Origin: Panicum virgatum
Taxonomy: Eukaryota; Streptophyta; Magnoliopsida; Poales; Poaceae
NCBI RefSeq assembly: GCF_016808335.1
Contig: NC_053146.1
Coordinates: 27,310,938 to 27,374,937 of the forward strand
Reading direction: 5' to 3'
Length of the DNA stretch: 64,000 nt
The translations under genes and the position numbers were made by a program. Numbering within the stretch: position 1 is the first letter of the stretch; each line of letters begins with the position of its first letter. The notes under the pieces were generated by a model. It made no database searches. It worked only from the letters and a program-made list of their open reading frames with translations, and had not been told where the DNA came from. Positions 33,256 through 43,312 of the stretch are shown here, piece by piece.

Positions 33256-34607
33256 ACATATTCGGAGTGCACGGTGGCTGGGTCTAGATGCTCTGGGCGA
33301 AAGTCCTGGCCGTCAGTCATGCCGACGGCGATGGCGGCAGCGCCTTTGGGCGTCGCTCTCCCCGTTGGGGGCGTCATCTTCGAGCTTCACCCACCATTGT
33401 TTGGGGTTTTCTGGGCGAAAGCCCGGTCCAGTAGCTGGACGGACAACGGCGGCGTCATTGGTGTCGTGACCTTTTTGAAGGCGTTGCTCCTTGAGACCAA
33501 ACCCAGCCTGGGCGTCGACGGCTAGGGTGGTGTGGCTACGTGCAGGAGGGTGAGCTTCAAGGGGGTTGACAAGCTCACATTTTTGGCGTCTCGCAGTTAT
33601 GGTGACGGCCAGGGGTTGCTTCATGGTTGTGGTTTGGCTGCATGCAGCGGACCGCGGCGGCTGGCACTGCTTAGCAGTTGTCAGTTTGGTGTGGCACAAC
33701 ATCTGATGGCGGCGCTTGCGGCAACGACAGCGTGGGACAACTAGGCTCGCAGCGGATTGCGGCAGGTGGCTCAGCTGTGCTGTAGTTACTTCGGCGTGGT
33801 TCATCGTCGGAAGATGGCGCAAGCGTCAACTTTGGTTTGCTGCCATGGTGGCGGAAGTTATGCGCGTGTGCAGTGCAACGAGTTGCTATCGACTGACAGG
33901 GTGTGGTTCAGCTGTTTGATGGAGATCTTGGAAACAGGGCAATATTGTTCTTCTTCCTAACGGCAATTCATTATACGAATCCGTGATATGGAGTACTGAG
34001 GCGGACATGGCGAGGCACCAGCGTACGGTGTCTTCGGCTTGGCGACGAGAGGTGGCGTCCGACGGCGGGCAAGGCGAGGCGAGGCCCCGGCGCGTTGCGT
34101 TGTCGCGGTGGCGACTGCGAGACAGCCAGCGAGAGGTTCGGATTCGGTGGTTCCACTCCGTTGGACGGTGAACACCGTTGCAGCGGTACTACGGCGTCGG
34201 GTCCTGCATGGCGGTGGCCTGCTCGGTGCAGGGCTGTCTGTTTCCCTTGTTTTCTCTATCGGCGTTGGATCGTGCCTTGGCGGCGACTTCATGTGCTTGA
34301 GTAGGTTGCTTGCCGCACCGGCTTGGCTTGTTCGGCCAGGTCTGCCTAGTGGAGTGGTCTTAACCGCGTTCTCTAAACGGTCGGGGCCTCTCGAGGTAGT
34401 TCGAATTTTTCCCGTGTTGATGTCCCAATCCAACCGGGTGAGCTGAGTAGTTGTGTTTCCCGTATTGACGTCCCAATCCAACCGGACGAGTCCTTTTTTT
34501 CCGTTCATTTTTGTTTTCCTGACTATGGTCTCCCAGGACCGTAGTCTTGTATTTTTTTCTCTGCTATATCAATGAAACTCGCACTATCTTGTGCGGTTCG
34601 TTCAAAA
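33256..34607 (+). mobile_element. Non-LTR retroposon (LINE-like 3' part) with perfect target duplication
   Basis: A 1.35 kb GC-rich insert ends in CAATGAAACTCGCACTATCT...GTTCG plus an A-run, the style of plant LINE 3' ends. It is flanked by identical 13-base repeats AAATAAATATATT (33243-33255 and 34608-34620). The body has no reverse transcriptase, so it is a 5'-truncated LINE or a retroposed transcript. Near the 3' end TCCCAATCCAACCGG occurs twice (about 34424 and 34470). Open frames on both strands are products of base composition. Confidence 0.8.
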
Positions 34608-34933
34608 AAATAAATATATTTTTATAAAACCTATTCGAAAGAGATCTACCCATTACAAAGAATTCCCTTATATCTCTACCCATTACAATGATTCCCCATA
34701 TAAAATATCATCGAGGAGTCTCCAATTTTTCTACCCATGTCTTCCTTATTCTCTGGCATCTTCCTTAACTCCTCCAATACGTTGGAGCAACCCACACTAC
34801 TAAAAAACGGCCTTTTGTCCCGGTTCCACAGGGCCATTTGTCCCGATTTTGGAACCGGAATTCGCCTTCCAGGACAAAAGGCTGGAGGCTTTTGTCCCGG
34901 GTGGCAGAACCGGGACAAAATGTCCCACACGCT

Positions 34934-35015
34934 AAAAAAATTTTTGCACCCCGCGGGATTCGATCCCAAGACCTCTTGTCTAGTGCATGGTTTCCTTGCT
35001 AACTCACCTAAGTAG
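34934..35015 (-). ncRNA. tRNA-like Pol III unit inside CACTA copy 1 (putative)
   Basis: The minus strand has an A-box-like TAGGTGAGTTAG starting at 35010, a B-box-like GGGATCGAATCCC starting at 34967 (a perfect T-arm hairpin) and a seven-T terminator from 34940. A box to B box is 43 nt, B box to T-run 27 nt. The 5' half cannot pair into a normal acceptor stem that I can see, so it is not a functional tRNA. Transcription is untested. Confidence 0.5.
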
Positions 35016-35068
35016 TACATGTGACTCAGTATAGAATAACTTCCTTTTGAACTGTCACGTGGAGGGGT

Positions 35069-35239
35069 CTTTTGTCCAGGTTGGTAACACCAACCGGGAC
35101 AAAAGGGTCATCCTTTTGTCCGGGTTGGTGTTACCAACCGGGATAAAAAGGGTTGGGCCTTTTGTCTCGGGTGGAGCCACCAACCGGGACAAAAGGGGGA
35201 CCTTTTGTCCGGGTTGGTATCTCCAACCGGGACAAAAGG
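35069..35239. repeat. Array of four short hairpins in CACTA copy 1
   Basis: Four adjacent inverted repeats of 35-39 bases (35069-35104, 35112-35150, 35158-35195, 35201-35239). Each has arms CCTTTTGTCCGGGTTGG and CCAACCGGGACAAAAGG with a 3-6 base loop. They are separated by fewer than 10 bases. Confidence 0.85.
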
Positions 35240-35371
35240 CCCCTGTCCCCCCCCCCCCCCCCGCTGGCCCGGCTAACTGTTGGACCTGGGACAAAAGGCA
35301 CCTATTGTTCCGAGCCCAAAGGCAACCGGGACAAATGGCCTGGAACAAAGGCCTGTTCTGTAGTAGTGCCA

Positions 35372-35715
35372 CCCACGCTTGTCTCAGTCCACCCTGCTCT
35401 TTTATATTTGTATCTGATTTTTATATGGACACTACATGGATATATCCGAGTCTGATTATTAGTATTTTTCGCTATGTAATTTCATATCTTATTCGAAATT
35501 TATACTATAAAAGTTCAAACAATTGAAATATTTTCTCATTAAGATTAGGCCCACCATACCCCTCATAGAGGACCCACTTGTCATAGAGGTTTGACGAAAC
35601 GAGGTGGAGACCTGTTTTTTATAGAAGAAAAATGTTTTTCCATCTAGGATTAGAAATGTTTTTTTAGATTTTTTCTATTTATTTTTTCATCTCGGATTAG
35701 AAAAAGTAAAGTTTT
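35372..35715. other. Spacer, no gene seen
   Basis: AT-rich and without a recognisable feature. Confidence 0.4.
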
Positions 35716-37360
35716 TGTCGGTGTTTAGCCGTCAAGCCTGCTAAAGGATACCCAAGTAGTAAGGTTGTGGGTAAGGCTTCGCCGAGATCTGAAACCAATG
35801 GTGCAAGGAACACAAAGATTTAGAAAGGTTCGGGCCGCAAGATGCGTAATACCCTACGTCTGTGTGCTGTTTGTATTGCTTTAGATGGTTGTATGTTTTG
35901 AAGGGATCTCTGTCCACCCTTATACAGTCTGGAGGGACAAAGTTACATAAAATCCTAGTCGAATACTACTTAAGGAGTCCTACACAATGTCTATAGGGTA
36001 GTTTCTTTCTATTTGACTAGTTTTACTTCCGCATAAATAGTTACAATAGGATAAGGTACATGCCATGCGCTATCCCTTATTCTAAAATATTCCACATCTG
36101 TGCCCCGGGTCTGACAAGACCCCAAGCTCTTTGTAGCCGAGTCCTGCAGGCGTCGAGTACTTCTAAAGACGTCTTCAAGTGCTCTGAGTGCCCTGAATAT
36201 CCCATCGAGTGCTTCTAAGCTTCCTGTCGAGTACTTTTGAGCTTCCCGTCGAATGCTTCGAGTAGTCTTCTGAGTACTTCTGAGGTGCTCAAGCCCCAAA
36301 AGTCTTTTTTATATGATGTGCGATGAACTCGCGCTCCTTATGGAGTAGCCCCCGAGCCTTAGATTGAACCGAAGAATAAGTCTGAGAGTCAGTTCAGTCT
36401 TTTTTCTTTATTTTCAAAAAAAATAAGTCGTTGATGACACGTGTCCTGCAGCCCCCGAGCCTTGAATCAAAATCCTAAGATTTGAAATTAAGGATCCAAC
36501 CTCATCCTCATGGCAAATGACCTATCCTGATGGTATAGACAGGTAAATTGATCCTGATATCTGAAACTCTCTTTTTTTCAGAATATAATCCCAAAAAAAT
36601 GGTTACAACAGATAATTAGTGTCAAGAGTTCCATGAATTACGGCTCAGAGATAAGTTAAAACGCAGAGTGTCTCTTGGTCTTCTTGCAATTCACCAAATT
36701 TCCATCGACATTGGTTATTTAACTGCGTGGTGAATCCTTAGGGTTTTACCACCTATTCTGTTCTCCTGGCCGCTGCCTTTTGCTTTAAAGATCTAATTCT
36801 TACTCATCTTGCATCCACTTGAATTCTCCCTCTCACACCCCTCCAGAAGCCCCCGAGCACATGCGCGAGAAGCGGCTCGTGACATTCCGGATGGCACTAA
36901 AGAAATCCAACCGCAAGGGTAAAGCAGTCGAGACTTTAGCTTCTGGGTGGAAAAAGTGTAAGCTTTCCGAATCTGGCATCGTTTCTCTTGTTGATTACCG
37001 TCTTCTCCAATCCCGTGCCATCATTCAGTGGCATTCCGCTGAAGGCGAGGATAAGCCATACGAAGGAACTAATGAAATCATTCTATTCCGTGCTTTTGTT
37101 GAGCGAGGCCTTGCTGTTCCCATATTCGATTTTTTCTGAGGTCTCAGTATTGGGGAATCCAATTGCATCATCTGACCCCAATTCCATTCCATTCTTCATC
37201 TTTCTATTTTCACCCACTTATGCGAAGCTTTCCTTGGCATTGAGCCACATTTTGACATCTTCTGCTATTTATTCTACCTTCGCCCACAACCCAACGCCAA
37301 CAAGATTGCCAAAGTAGGGGGCGCTGAGGTGATTTTACGCCCAGGGAGGGAAGATGAATA
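35716..37360 (+). mobile_element. Decayed Gypsy-type retroelement fragment (LTR start and Transposase_28-like ORF)
   Basis: TGTCGGTGTTTAGCC begins a stretch typical of grass Gypsy LTRs (AGGTTCGGGCCGCAAGATGC, and further on CCCCCGAGCCTT). At 36819-37140 the frame reads ALKKSNRKGKAVETLASGWK and AFVERGLAVPIFDFF. It resumes in another frame as SIFTHLCEAFLGIEPHFDIF and YLRPQPNANKIAKVGGAEV. This matches the plant Transposase_28 (putative gypsy-type) domain. Stops and frame shifts disable it. The coding part is cut at 37360 by the next element. Confidence 0.7.
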
Positions 37361-37763
37361 CACTTTTTACTAGCCCTCTAGGAAAGGCGGGAGGGCGGGA
37401 GCCGAGAGGACGCCGGCGGTTGCGATTTCCAGCAATTGAATGTTGCTAGCCGTGTCATGTATAAGTGACGGGCCATGATGACGCCCATCACCTTTAACTG
37501 ATACATAGGTGACGGTTCCAATTGATGCACATCACAATTGATCTTGACCTAGTATTTAAGCGAAGAAGATGGGGTTGTGCAAGGTTAAGCTTATCCTCCC
37601 TCGCCTCCTCCGGTCAGGCCGCCCTCTTCGCCACCTCCTCGTCGCGCCACCCTGCGCCAGCCCACCGGTGCCGAGATGCCGCCCGCATGCAAGGAGGAGA
37701 GCCGGGCACGCCGTTGCGCCTCCTCATTGCATCATCAGGCGCCCGCCCGCTGGTCGTGCACGC

Positions 37764-37865
37764 TGCCTCCTCTCCAGTCTCCGATCACACCACCGCCTCC
37801 TCTCCGGTCTCCGGTCACGCCACCGCCTCCTCTCTGGTTTCCGGTCACGCCTCTGCCTCCTTGTC
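37764..37865 (+). repeat. 30-base tandem repeat, about three units
   Basis: GCCTCCTCTCCGGTCTCCGG-type units repeat at 30-base spacing, encoding a TASSPVSGHA-like decapeptide in one frame. They lie in a GC-rich open region (37522-37977) that may be a captured exon. No family is recognised. Confidence 0.7.
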
Positions 37866-37918
37866 GTGCCCGTCGTTCCCATCCCCGACCTCCAGCTCCT
37901 CAGCTCTCAGTAATTACC

Positions 37919-38731
37919 TAAGGCCTTCTTCTTTTTCTTTTTTTTTTTGTTCATTCATGACCATTTTTTGCAAATGATGATATGGAAGATGGATTGACCT
38001 TAGTGCTCACCAAGATAGATTGAGAGATATACTTGGTGCTCACCAAGAGAGATTGATAGGAGAGTACAAATTAAAGCAAATTATCCTTATAAGCTATTTG
38101 AGAACAATACATAAATACCTCAGCCTCGAATGGCATGAAGCACATGCCGCAGTCAAGCCTGAGGTGTTTATGGCAAGTACGCATGTGCTTATGCCTTTTG
38201 GGGCTGAAATCTTTGTGGATGGTTATATAATCCAAACATATCTCTCCCAGTTCTAATGCCTTTTTTGAAATGCTAAATATTGTTCTGATGCTTATTTTGA
38301 AATGCTAATATTCATGGATACTTGCTATCATGTATATACTTGAGGCCTTCTTTTTTTGTCCGTTCGTGAGCATTTTTGGCAAATGATGATATGGGAGATA
38401 AATTGACCTCAATGCTCACCAAGAGAGATTGAGATATATACTTCTTGTTCACCAAGAGAGATTGAACGCTCGATACGAGAGTACAAATTAAAGAAAATTG
38501 ATTTTATAAGCTATTGTGAGAACAATACATAAATACCTCAGCCTCAAAGGGCATGAAGCACGTGCCTCAGTTAAGCCTGAAGTGTTTATGGCAAGTACGC
38601 ATGTGCTTATGCCTTTCGAGGCTGAGATCTTTATGGATGGTTATATAATCCAAACATATCTTTCCTAATTCTGATGCTTTTTTTAAACGCTAAATATTCA
38701 TGGATACTTGTTGTCACCTATATACTTGTTG
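37919..38731. repeat. Tandem duplication of about 0.4 kb inside the CACTA-like element
   Basis: The segment from GGCCTTCTTC at about 37922 to CTATCATGTATATACTTG recurs from about 38344 to 38731. Shared phrases include GCAAATGATGATATGG, CTCACCAAGAGAGATTGA, AGAACAATACATAAATACCT and GGCAAGTACGCATGTGCTTA. Identity is high with a few small indels. Confidence 0.85.
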
Positions 38732-39243
38732 TTCATGCTAAAATAGTGATCTGTTGCCTACTTTTGTAGGATTACTGCAAGCCGCCATGTATACTTGGTG
38801 GTTGTTTCTGATGTAACATTTGTGATATATGAACCTTTGTGATATATGATTGTAGATTTAAATTACATGTCTCCATTCATATACAATATATGGTCTCTAT
38901 TCTGTGTGTTTGTTGGATCAAGATGGCTGCCAAATCCTAGCTGCGCTTCAGGATTCAGCTAGAAGCAAAAAAAAAAAAGATTGTGCAGTGGTCCAGTTCC
39001 AACGTGACGGGCAACAACCAAAGCCTTTCACCTTTAATATCGAACGGGTGACGGCGCCTGGAAGCACAACCCGTCACCTTTAGAAATTGAAAAGTGACGG
39101 GTGATGTCCTATGTCTTATGCTCGAATCATAGGTGATGGATGTTGTGTTTTGCCCGTCATCTATATTTGACAAAGGTGACGGCGCAATGCCCGTCACCTT
39201 AGGGATATAATGCCCATCATTATTAGGCTTTTCTTACTTAGTG

Positions 39244-39824
39244 TACTTTTGAATATTGAGCTGCTGATTTTTGGCCATGACTTGGAAGAGCATCTTAGGA
39301 AAAGAAACCATGCTGAATGATGCAGCCATGAACAAGTATTAATTTACATCTTCATTTTGTGAAATATGTTTGTCGAGGGTTCTTCACCTTTTCTATAGTA
39401 TGCCATGCTTAACAAGCTTTACGTGAAGTTTAGTTTGTATGTGTTTATCTTAGTATAGGCCATTAGTCTTTCTGTAATCGCAGACCTGATCTTGTGATTT
39501 TTTTTCATAATGTGGACATTTGGACCTAATGATCAGAACTTAATGTGTCCATATCGTCGTCAGCATATGAATTTGCATGATAGTTTTTTTTTTAAAAAAA
39601 ACGTGCATATTCGCCCATAGAATTGGTCTGGAACACTCGATTTTTATTGGTGGCAGATCTGGTTGTGACTTTGTGAGCTAGCCAAGTTGAGAAGCTCACA
39701 CCCGAGGAGTTACATTTAGACCGATCTTTTGCGTTCTGTCTGCACCAAAATTAAACATACATCAGCTAGAAATCCAATAATTGTGCATTCCGTTCCAGTA
39801 TCAGGGTTTAGAGCATCGTTTTGC
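39244..39824. other. Spacer and 3' flank of the MFS gene
   Basis: No transposon end or open frame of interest. It includes the 3' UTR of the gene at 39825-41379. Confidence 0.4.
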
Positions 39825-41379
39825 TCAGGCAGCCAGTCTAGGCAGTAAGGCCTGGTTGAAGCCATCATCAGCCGCTGAAGCAACATTAGGTCCCCTAGCT
39901 TCGAAGCCGCTGTTCTCCCGGTCACCACCCGACGCCTCTTCCAGGATCATCCGCGCCCGCCGTCTGTCCGTGGGGTAAGTCCAGTACATCTCCAAGTACA
40001 CGAGGCAGCAGATGGTCGCCGGCACAGCGATCTCCACGAAGACCGCCTTCCCCAGAGCGACGGCGTTCTCCCGGTCGGCGGCCGCGCGCGGCTGGTACCC
40101 GAAGACGCGCTCCGCCAGGATGCCCACGACGGGCGGCCCGAACGACGCGACAATGCTCTCGAAGCACATGTCAAGAGCGTACGCGGCCGTCCTCGCCTTC
40201 TCCGGCACGACCTCTGCCAAGATCGGGCTGCCAGGCGAGGCGAAAAATCGAGCTATTAGCTATTTAGCTTGCAGATGGGAATGCACGCAGCAAGAAAAAT
40301 GGCGTTGGCATCGTCTGATCTCACTTGCTGGTGGAAGCCGTGCTCCAGGCGATAGCGACGCCCAAGAGCAGGAACCCGGCGGCGTACGCGGCACCTGCCA
40401 TTGGCCATCCGGCCCGCGCAGGCAGCAGCAGGAGAGCGGCCAGCGGGACGGTGGACGCGTTGGACACCTGTGCCAGCGCGATCCGGCCCGTATCGGGGAA
40501 CCGCCGCGCCGCGAGGTCGCCGGCGAAACCCGCGAGCAACGAGCCGAGCCCGAGGGAGAGGTTGTTGAGGCTGGTGATCACGGTGGTCTCCCAGTGCGTG
40601 AACCCCATGAGCTCCAGCCACATGGCCATGAATGTGAGCGCGGAGCAGGGTACCTGCGCGGCTAACCCCTGCGCTACGATGATCCGGAATGTGGGCACGC
40701 TCACCACGCCCTTGACTTCCCGAGCGAGCTCCGCAACGGTGGGCATGGCATTGGTGCTTCCCGCTGGCGCCCTGGAGTCGACCGCGAGCCGCCACGTCGC
40801 GACGGCGAGCGCGACGCTGACGAGCGCGAGGGCATGGAACGCCATGCGCCAGCCAGGGATGCCGAAGAAGCTCGTGGGGGCAACCAAGACCCCCAGCGAG
40901 GTTCCGATGCCGCCGCCCACGCCTTGCGCCATGAACACCCACCCGAGCGCGGTGCCGCGCGTGTCGTCGTCGCTGTAGTCGGCGACCAGGGAGAAGACCG
41001 CGGGGAGGACGAGCGCCAGGCCGACGCCGTTGAAGCCCCTGGCCAACGCCATCTGGAGGACCGTGGTGGAGGCGCCGACGAGCACGGTGGCCGCGGCGCT
41101 GAGGAAGGTCCCCGCGGCGACGATGCGCGCGCGGTCGGAGCGCGCCGTGGCGGACAAGGCGAGCGGGTAGCACAGCGCCTGCACGAGCGCGTGGCACAGC
41201 GTGATGGAGCCCAGCGCGGCGGGCGACGCCCCCAGCTCCCTGTACATCGCCGGCAGCAGGCACTCGTTGGCGGTCTCCGGCAGCAGGCACTCGTTGGCGG
41301 TCTCCAGCAGCGCCGCCGTGGTCATCAGCGCCAGCGCCAGCGTCCGGCGCCGCTCGCACGGCGTCCGGCGCCCCAGCAT
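39825..41379 (-). CDS. Major facilitator superfamily transporter (UNE2-like clade)
   Basis: Two exons, 41379-40325 and 40227-39825, separated by a 97-base intron (AA|GTGAGA...GGCAG|C). They give 1458 bases and 485 residues. The product is a multi-helix membrane carrier. Visible features are the helix 1 motif ANECLLPAMYRELG, the loop signature LARGFNGVGLALVLPAVFSL, then VADYSDDDTRGTALGWVFMA. The second exon has the clade signature NPILAEVVPEKARTAAYALD and MCFESIVASFGPPVVGILAE. These match plant MFS proteins of the Arabidopsis UNE2/At2g18590 group, whose substrates are largely unknown. The first helix contains an in-frame 27-base tandem duplication giving ETANECLLP twice. The ATG at 41379 is the only good in-frame start. 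Long antisense open frames here are GC shadows. Confidence 0.92.
41252..41306 (-). repeat. 27-base in-frame tandem duplication in the MFS gene
   Basis: Plus-strand units GCAGGCACTCGTTGGCGGTC plus TCCGGCA and TCCAGCA repeat head to tail, duplicating nine residues (ETANECLLP) in the first membrane region. The two units differ by one base, so the duplication is young. Confidence 0.9.
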
Positions 41380-41410
41380 TCCGCACCGTAAACTCGCGGA
41401 TCTGCGTCAC

Positions 41411-42241
41411 GAAATGGAGAGGAAAAATGAATAGCCGATAGAGGATTGATCAAGGAGGAGTACTGTATTGTATCGTCATATTCGCTGAGGGCATTGACTC
41501 TATTGAGCTGCATATGCTTCGCGATGCACATCTCCCATCGGTTGACTCAAACTTTCGTGATCCCCATGGACAGCTCCTTGCGCGCCACTTGCGCGCCCAA
41601 GGCTCAAGGGGGCACCGTTATACGTCACTTAAGGTGACAGGAGATTTCTCCATCGCCTGAAGGAGGAGGTCCATGTGTGATGGGCCGCTTCCAATCCAAT
41701 AAATTGTTTTACGCGCAGAGAAAAGGATATATGCATGCATGTATAAAAGACAAAATAATGACATCACCCACATGCAAACAAGTTTGAAGTAAAAAAATTC
41801 ATAAATCGCAGAGTGAATATTCAAATTAAATTCCGATTGCACTATTGTGTTTTTTTACGTCAAGATCTTTAAAATAAGACCACACTTGACTATATTTAGA
41901 GAATTTTATTTTTCAAATATTTTTTTTGATAAAACTCGAACCTATATACTACTTCGAACAAATGCATATCTTTTTACAAACAAAATATTAAACCCAACGA
42001 ACAAATAATTGTACACTGTTGTCAGCAAAATAGAAGAGAGGTTTTGTGTATGCATATAAAGGAAGATCATGATTTTTTAAAAAAAACCATTTTTCTAATA
42101 TAAAATAATTAATTTTAGTTACTGGGAACAAATATTTTTAAGAACACGAATAATAATTATTTTTTGCAAATAAAAAAGATTAAATATAACAAACAAATAG
42201 TAATGTGCAACGAACAAAATATTACTTATCGTGAACTTTTA
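41411..42241. other. AT-rich spacer, no gene seen
   Basis: Low-complexity AT-rich DNA upstream of the MFS gene. The proximal 150 bases probably include its promoter. No terminal repeats found. Confidence 0.4.
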
Positions 42242-42475
42242 GGTCATGTTTAGTTGGTGAAAAAGGTTTGCACAATACCCGTCACATCGAATCTTCGGAC
42301 ACATACATGAAGCATTAAATACAGTAAAAAAAATAACTAATTACACATTTTAACTGATTAGCACGAGATGAATCTTTGAAGCCTAATTAGTTAATAATTG
42401 AACATTATTTGTTAAGTAACAACGAAATGTGCTACAATACCAAAACCCAAACTTTTTCACCAACTAAACACACTC
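42242..42475. mobile_element. Tourist-like MITE with TTA duplication
   Basis: The ends GGTCATGTTTAGTTGGTGAA and (complement of right) GAGTGTGTTTAGTTGGTGAA are inverted repeats. TTA flanks both sides (42239-42241 and 42476-42478), as expected for PIF/Harbinger elements. 234 bases, no coding. Confidence 0.85.
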
Positions 42476-42894
42476 TTAGATGTATAGGATAAATAATAAA
42501 TAAATATCGCGAACAAATGAATCAATATTACGAAATAATTTAATCTATTAAGGTGAACAAATAATATAGCGTTGCGAACAAATAAAAAAAAAATATCTAC
42601 CGGAGCAATGCAAATAAACAATAAAAAATAATAGGAACGAAATCAGTAGAAAAGAAAAAATAAAAAATAAAAAACAAACAAACAAACAAAAAGAAAAGAT
42701 GCGTCCATTGCATGCATGTGCGTGCCACATGCAGGTGGCTAGTCAAACAGCTTTGCATGTGTGATTGGAAGAAAGAAATAACACTAAAAAGTAGACATGT
42801 GGTCCAAACGGGCTGTACAAACTATAGCTGTTGGGCCCAATAAGTAAATAGACAGCCCTAAAAAAGTGTCAGATCCTTGAGGCTTTGGTTTCCA
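42476..42894. other. AT-rich spacer
   Basis: A-rich low complexity including an (AAAC)n-like stretch near 42665-42690. No gene. Confidence 0.4.
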
Positions 42895-43214
42895 GGGCCC
42901 GTTTAGTTTGTGTTATACTATGAATAGTGACATTTTGACCGCTAATTACGGTGTTAAACAAAGCCAGTTTACAAAACCAACTTCAAAACCCCCGCGCTAG
43001 TGACCCTGAAGAATCTAATAAGGCATTTGACCGCGCGATTAGAGGATAGTTACTGTAGCATCACTGTAACAAATCATCGATTAATTGCCGTAATTAGATT
43101 CGCCGCGAAAAATTACACCCATTTCTGAAAAAAGTTTTGCAAATAGACTTTATTTAATACACCATGCATGCGATATTTTTTTATAGAATAGAATAGAATG
43201 GAAGAAACAAAGCC
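42895..43214. mobile_element. Tourist-like MITE (foldback family)
   Basis: Left end GGCCCGTTTAGTTTG and right end AAACAAAGCC. The core GACCGCGCGATTAGAGGATA and TTACTGTAGCATCACTGTAA match the family members at 32775, 44616 and 50973. The flanking triplets do not match cleanly. Confidence 0.7.
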
Positions 43215-43312
43215 TAGGTTTGCAGCGCGCGCGATGCATATCTCTTGCGGGCTCAAGGGCCCTGCGATCCTAGAAAAAGATGGTACTTTTATATCCGGCC
43301 TACTAGTTGCAA

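Larger units (their letters stand above)
34792..35371 (-). mobile_element. Small CACTA element with hairpin array and Pol III-like unit (copy 1)
   Basis: The ends CACTACTAAAAAACGG (34795) and TTCTGTAGTAGTG (to 35368) are inverted repeats flanked by CCA on both sides (34792-34794 and 35369-35371), the CACTA target duplication. Inside are subterminal CCGGGACAAAAGG repeats, an array of four hairpins (35069-35239) and, on the minus strand, a tRNA-like segment (35015-34934). It is 574 bases long and has no coding capacity. The same plan recurs at 43313-44012. Confidence 0.9.
37361..39243. mobile_element. CACTA-like element with GTGACGGG subterminal repeats
   Basis: The right end reads CTTACTTAGTG, complement CACTAAGTAAG. 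The left end is CACTTTTTACTAGCCC at 37361. GTGACGGGC/GCCCGTCAC repeats cluster near both ends (about 37465-37515 and 39003-39200). The flanking triplets (ATA and TAC) do not match, so one end may be misplaced or rearranged. The interior has a GC-rich open block with 30-base repeats and a large tandem duplication, but no transposase. Confidence 0.6.

Noticed and set aside
35069..35239. CRISPR-like array because of regular short repeats
   Set aside because: The repeats are inverted-repeat subterminal motifs of a CACTA element in a plant genome, without unique spacers of constant length.
37361..39243. Fully defined CACTA element with target duplication
   Set aside because: The left and right flanking triplets differ (ATA and TAC) and the left terminal repeat matches poorly, so I report it only as CACTA-like.
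40012..41410. Several long open frames overlapping the MFS gene in other frames and strand
   Set aside because: They are GC-rich shadows with low-complexity Arg/Ala/Gly content; only the chosen frame has membrane helices, conserved MFS motifs and a valid splice joining exon 2.
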